NCBI GenBank assembly: GCA_023511475.1
Contig: JAIMBM010000239.1
Coordinates: forward strand, 1-5,632
Direction of reading: 5' to 3'
Length of the DNA: 5,632 nt
Source: Anaerolineae bacterium
GTDB lineage: Bacteria; Chloroflexota; Anaerolineae; SpSt-313
Part shown: positions 1-4,972 of the stretch, in pieces
Layout of the letters: each line of letters begins with the position of its first letter
Numbering within the stretch: the first letter of the stretch is position 1
Made by a program: the position numbers and the translations under genes
The notes under the pieces: model-generated
What the model saw: the letters and a program-made list of their open reading frames with translations, nothing else
What the model was told of the DNA's origin: nothing
Database searches by the model: none

Positions 1-60
1 CCCCCCCCCCGCGGGGGGGGCGGGGGCCCCGGGGGGGGGGTGGGGGCGAGGGGGGAGGGG
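1..60. repeat. Extreme G/C homopolymer tract at window edge
   Basis: The tract begins with ten C, then runs of 8, 5, 10, 5, 6 and 4 G separated by one or a few bases. There is no A in the first 48 bases and only one T in the first 60. No reading frame here looks coding. On the + strand it has more than enough G-runs to form a G-quadruplex. Normal sequence begins around 61. It could be a real low-complexity element, but poly-G/poly-C at the end of a contig is also a familiar sequencing or assembly artefact, and I lean toward that. Confidence 0.6.
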
Positions 61-75
61 CATCCCCGGTACGGC

Positions 76-284
76 GTCGCTCGAGGTCGTTTCAGCGAGC
101 TGGAGACGGCGCCGCGGGTTGGCCTCCGAAAGGCCAAACTCGAGTGGCGATAGAGGTGCGCGGCGGGCCGGTGCTCTGAGATCGGCTCCTGGGACGCCGC
201 ACATTGCCGTGCCTGGACGCGGGTAGAACCTCCCACCGTCCCCCCGAAACGGGGGGATAGGTTCGCTGGGCCTTTTGGGGGCCC
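76..284 (+). ncRNA. Candidate structured RNA of unknown family
   Basis: This stretch lacks a convincing gene but is dense in nested inverted repeats. A 10-bp stem pairs 76-85 with 139-148 and encloses two hairpins: 86-110 (two 5-bp helices around a one-base bulge, CGAG loop) and 119-137 (perfect 7-bp stem TTGGCCT/AGGCCAA). Next, 156-165 pairs with 195-202 around a two-base bulge and encloses hairpin 167-172/181-186. Then GAACCT at 226-231 pairs with AGGTTC at 259-264 and encloses a 7-bp C6/G6-based hairpin (239-245/251-257). Several stems need G-U pairs (77/147, 79/145, 87/109, 92/103, 171/182). These work only if the + strand is transcribed, because they would be A-C mismatches on the other strand. 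The RNA would point toward the 3' end of menA, so it is not a leader of any gene in the window. A short TTTT at 273-276 could mark its end. High GC raises the chance of fortuitous stems. Confidence 0.35.
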
Positions 285-292
285 CCTCACCT

Positions 293-1327
293 TCACCCGG
301 CACCCAAGGGCGCCCCCGGCCCCCTTTGCGCCAAGAAGCCCCGGCGCATGCCGTCCATCGCCCGGTAGGCCTGCAGGGCGAGCAGGGCAGAACACCCTGC
401 GCCGACCAGCAGCGCCCACAGCGCTCGTGCACCGAGGAAGGAGACAACGAGCAGCAGGCCGGTCAGGAGGTGGTTGACGATCGTCTGCACGCTCGCGGGC
501 GACATGGCGACCGGGTCATCGTAGTGCCGGAGCACCTTCGTGGCCGCCACGACTCCCAGGGGCATCGAGGCGAGGGCGATGAGCGCCTCGCCAGGGAGCT
601 GCCGGGCCAGTGTCGCGACGATGATGCTCAGGTACGCGAGCCCCACCAGCAGCGCATAGCCCCAGGCGGCACGACGGCGGCCGAGGCGCACCACGAGGGT
701 GCGTTTGCCGGCGGCGCGGTCGCCGCGATAGTCCGGCATCTCGTTGACGTAGAGTATGGCCGTGACCAGGAAGGCCATCGGCAGGGAGATGGCGAGGGCC
801 CCGGCGGGCAGCGCGTGCGCCTGCACATAGTAGCCCGCGCCTACCAGCACGGGCCCAAAGTTGATGCCGATGACCAGCTCGCCAAGGCCACGGCTCGCCA
901 GGTAGAAGGGGCGCCCCGTGTAGGCGAGCGATGAGGCCAGGCCGATGGCTGCCAGGAGCAGGAGCACCGGCCCCGCGCGCAGGGAGAACGCCGCCAGGAG
1001 CGCCGTGCCCGCGCCCAGGAGCACGAGGGCGGCCCGCCTGACCTCGGCAGGGCTCAGCAGGCCGCGCTGGATCACGCGGCTGCCGCCGGAGAAGGGGCTG
1101 ATGTACTCCCGGTTGGCCTCGTCGGCGCCGTTCACGTGGTCGTGATAGTCGTTGATCAGGTCGGCGCCCGCGTGCATCAGCACCGAGGCCAGCAACACGA
1201 CTGCTGCAGCGGGCCAGTCGAACCTGCCCGCCTGCCGCCAGCCGGCGACCAGGCCGAGGAGCACCGACACAGTGCTGGCCGTGAAGAACCCCGGCCGCGT
1301 AGCCAGAAACAGTATCTTGCCCTTCAT
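293..1327 (-). CDS. menA: 1,4-dihydroxy-2-naphthoate prenyltransferase (UbiA family)
   Basis: A polytopic inner-membrane enzyme that transfers a polyprenyl chain onto 1,4-dihydroxy-2-naphthoate, the membrane step of menaquinone synthesis. The 344-residue protein has both Asp-rich motifs of the UbiA superfamily: NDYHD at residues 59-63 followed by GAD (67-69), and DYRGD at 199-203 followed by AGKRT (206-210). The GGSRVIQRGLLSP block (81-93) is also typical of MenA. About eight to nine hydrophobic segments span the rest, for example 42-58, 100-114, 120-135, 150-168, 177-194, 222-240, 246-262 and 284-315. I chose the ATG at 1327 because GGAGGT lies just upstream (1331-1336). An in-frame ATG at 1348 would add seven residues but has no ribosome site. 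It is transcribed divergently from the capsule-type operon, with no other men gene in the window. Other UbiA members (protohaem or homogentisate prenyltransferases) are less likely given the motif context. Confidence 0.9.
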   Translation of the reverse strand: MKGKILFLATRPGFFTASTVSVLLGLVAGWRQAGRFDWPAAAVVLLASVLMHAGADLINDYHDHVNGADEANREYISPFSGGSRVIQRGLLSPAEVRRAALVLLGAGTALLAAFSLRAGPVLLLLAAIGLASSLAYTGRPFYLASRGLGELVIGINFGPVLVGAGYYVQAHALPAGALAISLPMAFLVTAILYVNEMPDYRGDRAAGKRTLVVRLGRRRAAWGYALLVGLAYLSIIVATLARQLPGEALIALASMPLGVVAATKVLRHYDDPVAMSPASVQTIVNHLLTGLLLVVSFLGARALWALLVGAGCSALLALQAYRAMDGMRRGFLAQRGPGAPLGAG

Positions 1328-1330
1328 AGC

Positions 1331-1336
1331 ACCTCC
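1331..1336 (-). promoter_or_regulatory. Ribosome binding site deciding the menA start
   Basis: On the - strand this reads GGAGGT, three bases before the ATG at 1327. The spacing is somewhat short, but the match is much better than anything upstream of the alternative ATG at 1348, so the shorter protein is preferred. Confidence 0.6.
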
Positions 1337-1378
1337 GGCGAGCGTCATGGGAATGTGGTGAGGAGATCCGAGGCCACG

Positions 1379-1407
1379 AGTATACCACGGCTTCTTTCAG
1401 AGCAAAA
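1379..1407 (-). promoter_or_regulatory. Probable menA promoter with extended -10
   Basis: On the - strand the -10 hexamer TATACT (1379-1384) is preceded by TGG, giving the extended TGn-10 form. A weak -35, TTTTGC (1402-1407), lies 17 bases upstream. This predicts a transcript start near 1372 and a leader of about 45 bases before the ATG. The motif was read by eye and not tested. Confidence 0.5.
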
Positions 1408-1478
1408 AGAGCGCCGTTGTCCTGTTCAGGGGTGGGGTAGCCTCCATACTGAAGGAGGGGAGGGGGAAGATACAATAC

Positions 1479-1507
1479 TTGTTGCCCCCCTTTACCTGTG
1501 GTACAAT
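1479..1507 (+). promoter_or_regulatory. Probable promoter of the polysaccharide-control operon
   Basis: TTGTTG (1479-1484) and TACAAT (1502-1507) are separated by exactly 17 bases, and TGG precedes the -10 to give an extended -10. Transcription would start near 1514, about 30 bases before the GTG start. A second TACAAT at 1471-1476 could be an upstream alternative but has no good -35. The 95 bases between this and the divergent menA promoter (1408-1478 plus flanks) are the natural place for a shared regulator. I saw no clear operator palindrome there. Confidence 0.5.
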
Positions 1508-1533
1508 TCCGGCGTCGTCTTCCGCAAGCCGCG

Positions 1534-1540
1534 AGGAGGT
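1534..1540 (+). promoter_or_regulatory. Ribosome binding site fixing a GTG start
   Basis: AGGAGGT lies five bases before the GTG at 1546. It is a near-perfect anti-Shine-Dalgarno match and the reason for calling this GTG as the start of the Wzz-domain gene. Confidence 0.75.
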
Positions 1541-1545
1541 AGACC

Positions 1546-2199
1546 GTGCCGCTGAGGGAGTACCTGCGCATCCTCTGGAAGCGGGGGTGGATCATCATTG
1601 TGATGGCCACGGTCACGGCTGCCAGCGCCGTGGTGTTCAGCCTGCTGCAGCGGCCCGTGTATCGCTCCACCGTTCAGCTCAATGTGATCCCCGCGCGCCT
1701 CGACCTGGGCCTGACCCAGTCTATCAAGTGGCTGATGCGCAACTATGCCGTCAACATCGTATCGAACACAACCCTCGACGAGGTGATCCGGCGCACCGGC
1801 CAGGATATGACGGCCGACATGCTGCGCAGCCGGATCCGGGTGTCGCCCATCGAGTCGGATTTTCTGATCGAGATCACCGTCGATGACTATGACCCCGAAG
1901 TCGCGCGTCTCCTCGCCCAGGCCACTGCCGATGTCTTTGTCGAGCGCATCAAGGTCTACATGCTCGATCAGGACCGGCGGGACCGGGTGGATGTGGAGGC
2001 CAAGGATACGGCCAAGCCCGCCTACCTGCAATCCCCTAAGAAAAAGATCAATGCCCTGGCGGGGGGTGTGTTCGGCGTGCTTCTGGGGGTGCTGATCGTC
2101 CTTGGCCTGGAGTGGGTGGATGCGGGCATCATCCGCAGCCCCGATGACCTGGAGCGGATCACCAGGAGCCCCGTACTGGGTGTCATACCGGAGACGTAG
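1546..2199 (+). CDS. Wzz-domain (CapA/CpsC-like) polysaccharide co-polymerase and kinase adaptor
   Basis: An inner-membrane protein of the polysaccharide co-polymerase type. Relatives set chain length in Wzy-dependent polymer synthesis and activate a cytoplasmic tyrosine kinase. The 217 residues show a short cytoplasmic N-terminus (LREYLRILWKRGW, typical of Wzz), a first membrane helix at about 15-34, an extracytoplasmic domain at about 36-166, and a second helix at about 169-188. A cytoplasmic tail follows, containing SPDDLERITRSPVLGVIP (198-215), the usual Wzz C-terminal signature. Prolines 158 and 164 before helix two and the glycines in it (173, 174, 177, 181) fit the family. The external domain is short, as in Gram-positive CapA/CpsC, and lacks the long coiled coil of Wzc or classical Wzz. 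The kinase is a separate downstream protein, so this is the split architecture. The start is GTG with a strong ribosome site. Confidence 0.87.
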   Translation: MPLREYLRILWKRGWIIIVMATVTAASAVVFSLLQRPVYRSTVQLNVIPARLDLGLTQSIKWLMRNYAVNIVSNTTLDEVIRRTGQDMTADMLRSRIRVSPIESDFLIEITVDDYDPEVARLLAQATADVFVERIKVYMLDQDRRDRVDVEAKDTAKPAYLQSPKKKINALAGGVFGVLLGVLIVLGLEWVDAGIIRSPDDLERITRSPVLGVIPET

Positions 2200-2207
2200 C
2201 GGAGTAT

Positions 2208-2256
2208 CGCCTGCCCCGGCAATCACTCACCCGGTCCAGGCTGCGGCCGGCAGGCG
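2208..2256 (+). repeat. Inverted repeat in the spacer between adaptor and kinase genes
   Basis: CGCCTGCC (2208-2215) and GGCAGGCG (2249-2256) are a perfect 8-bp inverted repeat with a 33-base loop. They fill most of the 72-base spacer and end four bases before the kinase ribosome site. There is no T-run, so it is not a normal terminator. It may stabilise or process the mRNA or tune kinase translation. Confidence 0.5.
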
Positions 2257-2259
2257 CAC

Positions 2260-2265
2260 AGGAGA
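2260..2265 (+). promoter_or_regulatory. Ribosome binding site of the tyrosine kinase gene
   Basis: AGGAGA lies about six bases before the ATG at 2272, directly after the 3' arm of the spacer hairpin. Confidence 0.6.
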
Positions 2266-2271
2266 TGTGCC

Positions 2272-2946
2272 ATGGCTATAGATGCCAAGTCCCTGGTTAC
2301 GATCAGCGAGCCGAACTCGCCGGCGAGCGAGGCTTACCGCGCTCTGCGCACGAATCTGACCTTCGCCGCTCTCGACAGGCCGCTGCGGACTCTGATGTTC
2401 ACCTCGCCGGGGCCCGATGAGGGCAAGTCTACCGTCCTGGCCAACCTGGCCGTCACCATTGCGCAGACGGAGCGGCGGGTCCTGCTGGTCGACTGCGACC
2501 TGCGCCGTCCCTGTCTGCACGAGCTGTTCGGCCTGGCCAACGACGCAGGCCTCACTAACCTCCTGACCGATCCCGGCGCCCGCGAGAACCCGCCTTTCCA
2601 GGAGACCGAGGTCCCGGGCCTGCGCCTCCTGACCAGCGGCCCCCTGCCGCCGCGCTGTGCGGATCTGCTGGCCTCTCGCCGCATGGAGGAGACGGTGCGC
2701 TGGCTGGCCGAGCAGGCGGACCAGGTCCTCTTTGACTCGCCGCCGATCAACGCCGTCGCCGACGCGGCGATCCTGGCTACGCTGGTCGATGGCGTCCTTC
2801 TGGTCGTACGCGAGCGGCGGACGCGCCGCGAGGCGGTGGTCGAGGCCCGTGACCGGCTGGCGCGGGTGAACGCCCACCTGCTGGGAGCTGTGCTCAACGG
2901 TGTGAACCTGGACCGCTCCCTCGCCGGCTACTACGGAGGGCGCTAG
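2272..2946 (+). CDS. CpsD/CapB-type bacterial tyrosine kinase (BY-kinase)
   Basis: A cytoplasmic P-loop kinase that autophosphorylates on tyrosine when bound to the membrane adaptor, regulating polysaccharide polymerisation and export. The 224 residues contain every family landmark. The EX2RX2R oligomerisation motif is E20-AYRALR26. Walker A is SPGPDEGKST (45-54, catalytic K52). Walker A' is LLVDCDLRRP (71-80, D74 and D76). Walker B is VLFDSPP (152-158, D155). Length matches stand-alone CapB/CpsD proteins. The usual C-terminal tyrosine cluster is minimal: only Y220 and Y221 in GYYGGR, and the only other tyrosine is Y22. The gene sits between its expected adaptor and phosphatase, 72 bases after the first and 10 before the second, so one operon is likely. 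A MinD/ParA-type ATPase is the main alternative, but the EX2RX2R motif and neighbours argue against it. Confidence 0.94.
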   Translation: MAIDAKSLVTISEPNSPASEAYRALRTNLTFAALDRPLRTLMFTSPGPDEGKSTVLANLAVTIAQTERRVLLVDCDLRRPCLHELFGLANDAGLTNLLTDPGARENPPFQETEVPGLRLLTSGPLPPRCADLLASRRMEETVRWLAEQADQVLFDSPPINAVADAAILATLVDGVLLVVRERRTRREAVVEARDRLARVNAHLLGAVLNGVNLDRSLAGYYGGR

Positions 2947-2956
2947 AGCGGGAGCC

Positions 2957-3745
2957 ATGGAGGGTCCTACCCTCACCGATCTCCACACGCACATCCTGCC
3001 GGGGCTCGACGATGGCGCCGCCTCCCTCGACGAGGCGGCGGATATGGCCGGCGCCGCCCTGGAGGATGGCATCTCGCGCCTGGCAGCCACACCCCACAGC
3101 CTGCGCTGGGCGCCGGGGGTTGACCGTGCCGCCCTCGAGGCGAAGGTGCAGGCGCTGATGCAGAGCCTGGCCGCGCGCGGTCTTGGCGTCGCCGTGGTGC
3201 CGGGCGCCGAGATGGCGCTGATCTCCAGCCTGCCTCAGCAGATCGACGCGGGCGAGGTGGTCACGCTGAACGGCAGCCGCTACCTCCTTGTGGAGCTTCC
3301 TCTCACCGGCCTCCCGCCGCGCCTTGAGGACATTCTCTTCCAGGTGCGGGTGCGGGGGCTTGTGCCGATCCTCGCCCATCCCGAGCGCAGCACCGACCTG
3401 CGGCGCGACCCGCGCCTCGTGCGTCGGCTCGTGCAGCAAGGGGTGCTGCTGCAGGTCACGGCGGCGAGCCTCGAGGGCCGCTTCGGCGCCGGGCCGCAGG
3501 GGTTTGCCGGCCGGCTGCTGCGGGAGCGGTTGGTCCACGTTATCGCTTCGGATGCCCACGATCCGCGCGGCCGTCCCCCGCGGCTGACGAGGGCGCAGGC
3601 TATCGCTGCGCGCATCGTCGGCCCGGAGGAGGCCCTCGCCCTCGTGGCGATCAACCCCGCGCGCATCCTCGATGACCTGCCCCTCGAGGTCGAGCCGCCC
3701 CGGCCAGCGCGCAGGTGGTTCTGGCGATGGCTGACGCCGGCGTAA
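2957..3745 (+). CDS. CpsB/CapC-type PHP-domain protein-tyrosine phosphatase
   Basis: A metal-dependent phosphatase expected to dephosphorylate the kinase encoded just upstream, closing the phospho-cycle. The 262 residues have the ordered PHP metal ligands: DLHTHILPGLDDG (8-20; H10, H12, D18/D19), TPH (45-47; H47), GAE (83-85; E85), AHPER (140-144; H141 with R144) and SDAHD (198-202; D199, H201). This order matches the trinuclear Mn-binding site of CpsB and YwqE. It starts 10 bases after the kinase stop. The GGGAG (2950-2954) is only two bases from the ATG, so translation may depend on coupling to the kinase. The protein ends with an unusual basic and aromatic tail, RRWFWRWL (252-259), beyond the catalytic domain, which might act as a membrane anchor. 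A histidinol-phosphatase-type PHP enzyme is the alternative, made unlikely by the operon and the HILPGLDDG motif. Confidence 0.93.
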   Translation: MEGPTLTDLHTHILPGLDDGAASLDEAADMAGAALEDGISRLAATPHSLRWAPGVDRAALEAKVQALMQSLAARGLGVAVVPGAEMALISSLPQQIDAGEVVTLNGSRYLLVELPLTGLPPRLEDILFQVRVRGLVPILAHPERSTDLRRDPRLVRRLVQQGVLLQVTAASLEGRFGAGPQGFAGRLLRERLVHVIASDAHDPRGRPPRLTRAQAIAARIVGPEEALALVAINPARILDDLPLEVEPPRPARRWFWRWLTPA

Positions 3746-3962
3746 GGGGCGAAGGATAATCTTACGTCTTGTTCCCCCAGCCCTTCCGAGGCGGGCCAAT
3801 CATAGGGTGTGGTCCAGCTTGCGGGCAGGTTTATCTGTGCTGCTGATGCGAGGACCCCCACCCCCGATGTCCGAGGGCCTCGAGAGTGGAGTAGCGCCCC
3901 GACCCAGAGTAACACCATTGAGAACAGGGCAGGAGTCCGCAGAGATGCGCGCCTTCGGCGCT
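3746..3962 (+). other. Intergenic stretch without an identified gene
   Basis: These bases separate the phosphatase gene from the recombinase-like gene. Open frames on both strands cross it, but none has a ribosome site or a recognisable protein. A small GC hairpin (GCGCC/GGCGC, 3949-3961, three-base loop) ends in only three T and abuts the next promoter, so it is at best a weak terminator for the upstream operon. No attachment-site repeat was seen. Confidence 0.5.
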
Positions 3963-3992
3963 TTGACATCACACAGGCTATGCGCTAGTAAT
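3963..3992 (+). promoter_or_regulatory. Probable promoter of the recombinase-like gene
   Basis: A perfect TTGACA -35 (3963-3968) is followed by TAGTAA at 17 bases or AGTAAT at 18 bases (3986-3992) as the -10. The predicted start near 3999 gives a leader of only about 20 bases, just enough for the ribosome site. This suggests the gene is expressed independently of the upstream operon. Confidence 0.5.
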
Positions 3993-4004
3993 AGAGAGGA
4001 AACA

Positions 4005-4013
4005 AAAGGAGGT
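4005..4013 (+). promoter_or_regulatory. Ribosome binding site fixing a TTG start
   Basis: AAAGGAGGT is a full-strength Shine-Dalgarno sequence ending four bases before TTG at 4018. It is the reason for choosing the TTG. No ATG or GTG in this frame lies at a sensible distance, and the start preserves the QLPLF N-terminus. Confidence 0.75.
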
Positions 4014-4017
4014 AGGC

Positions 4018-4968
4018 TTGGCCGAGGAACAACTCCCCCTTTTCGATAGACCTGAGGGAGCGTCGCCCGAGGAGGACGTGCCATCGCCCGGGTTGACGCC
4101 GCAGGCGCCGCTGCGCGCCGCCATCGCCGCCTTTGGCGATCACATGCAGCGCGTCCGCTTTAGCCAGAACACGATCAAGTCCTTCCTCGGCGACCTGAGC
4201 TTTCTGGAGCGGTACCTTGGTAGCGACGCCAAGATCGGGGCGATTGCCACAGGCGATCTGCGCCGCTTTATGGAGTACCTGCGACACGGCCGCGGCGTCC
4301 CCTGCACCTCCAAGTCCTACAGCCGTCGCCTGACCACGCTCAAGGTCTTCTTCGGCTGGCTGGCCGAGACGAGCGTCCTCGGCCTTGACCCGGCGGCGCC
4401 CCTCGTGCACGAGCCCGCGGCCTCCCCGCTACCCCAGGTCCTCTTCGATGAGCAGGTCGAACGCGCCCTCGAGGCTGCCCGCAGGCTCGCCGCCGACCCC
4501 AAGAACCCGGACCCGCGCCCCCTCTTCCTCTTCAGCCTGATACTGCAGACCGGTATGAAGAAGAGCGAGTGCCTCACTCTGCAGTATGGAGACTTTGATC
4601 TCTCCGACCCGCAAGCCCCCGCCGTGTGGATACGCTACAAGGACCCCCGACGCCGCCACAAGGAGCGCAAGCTCGCCCTCGACCCGTCGCTTCCGGCCCT
4701 GCTCCGCACTTATGTCGAGGCCTATCGCCCGCGTCCGACACTCTTCCCCTGCACGGGTCGCAATCTGGAGTATGTCCTGCGCCGCGTTGCCCAGTTGGCG
4801 GGTCTGGAGGGAGGCCTCTCCTTCGAGATGCTCCGCTGGACGTGCGCCTTGCGCGACTTTCGGTCGGGAATGGACCCGGACCGACTGCGCCGCAAGCTGG
4901 GGCTCTCCGAGATTTCCTGGGAAGAGACCCTGGCCAGGCTACAGGCCCTCGCCGCCAATCCTCTGTGA
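4018..4968 (+). CDS. Tyrosine-recombinase-fold protein lacking the catalytic residues
   Basis: The 316 residues have the two-domain layout of XerC/XerD-like recombinases: a SAM-like core-binding domain (about 31-125, including FSQNTIKSFLGDLSFLERYL) and a C-terminal catalytic-type domain (about 140-312). The fold is clear from TGMKKSECL (178-186), the basic strand pair around 206-222, EMLRWT (270-275) and LGLSEIS (294-300). Aligned by eye with XerD (R148, K172, H244, R247, H270, Y279), the active site is largely gone. Arg I is K181, the first His is E270, the second His is L296 and the nucleophile Tyr is L305. Only the second Arg (R273) and possibly the hairpin Lys (K208 or K215) remain. No other frame restores the motif and codon bias is normal, so this is not a simple frameshift. 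QLPLF (5-9) resembles a sliding-clamp-binding peptide. Role unknown; DNA binding without strand cleavage is my inference. Confidence 0.85.
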   Translation: MAEEQLPLFDRPEGASPEEDVPSPGLTPQAPLRAAIAAFGDHMQRVRFSQNTIKSFLGDLSFLERYLGSDAKIGAIATGDLRRFMEYLRHGRGVPCTSKSYSRRLTTLKVFFGWLAETSVLGLDPAAPLVHEPAASPLPQVLFDEQVERALEAARRLAADPKNPDPRPLFLFSLILQTGMKKSECLTLQYGDFDLSDPQAPAVWIRYKDPRRRHKERKLALDPSLPALLRTYVEAYRPRPTLFPCTGRNLEYVLRRVAQLAGLEGGLSFEMLRWTCALRDFRSGMDPDRLRRKLGLSEISWEETLARLQALAANPL

Positions 4969-4972
4969 TCCC

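Noticed and set aside
149..160. GATAGAGGTGCG, identical to a conserved stretch of the lysine riboswitch core
   Set aside because: The rest of the aptamer does not follow. The next stem is far too short for P2, the conserved GCCGAAG block is missing and no downstream CTATC closes P1. No lysine gene follows on that strand.
221..230. GGGTAGAACC, one base from the T-box element GGGTGGAACC
   Set aside because: No specifier-loop architecture could be defended and no + strand aminoacyl-tRNA synthetase or amino-acid gene follows. The base also pairs well in a different hairpin.
239..257. C6/G6 hairpin as a terminator downstream of menA on the - strand
   Set aside because: On that strand the hairpin is followed by GGTGGG rather than a T-run, so it is not a standard intrinsic terminator.
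275..934. Long + strand open frame opposite menA
   Set aside because: It is antisense to a clear prenyltransferase, has no ribosome site, and its translation is low-complexity Arg/Gly/His-rich, as expected for a shadow frame in GC-rich DNA.
516..1670. Long - strand open frame overlapping menA, the promoters and the Wzz-domain gene
   Set aside because: The translation has no domain signature, is Arg/Ala/Gly-rich and crosses both well-supported genes and the divergent promoters.
2227..3799. Several - strand frames opposite the kinase and phosphatase
   Set aside because: All lie antisense to genes with complete catalytic motifs and have Arg/Gln/His-rich shadow composition with no ribosome sites.
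3949..3961. GCGCC-TTC-GGCGC hairpin as a terminator for the polysaccharide-control operon
   Set aside because: It has only 5 bp with a three-base loop and three T afterwards. It also directly abuts the next gene's -35. Too weak to call.
3746..4017. Search for an attachment site or mobile-element boundary next to the recombinase-like gene
   Set aside because: No direct repeat pair, tRNA end or terminal inverted repeat was found, and the protein seems unable to cut DNA.
3800..4084. Small open frames on both strands in the gap before the recombinase-like gene
   Set aside because: They overlap the promoter and start of the recombinase-like gene, lack ribosome sites and encode nothing recognisable.
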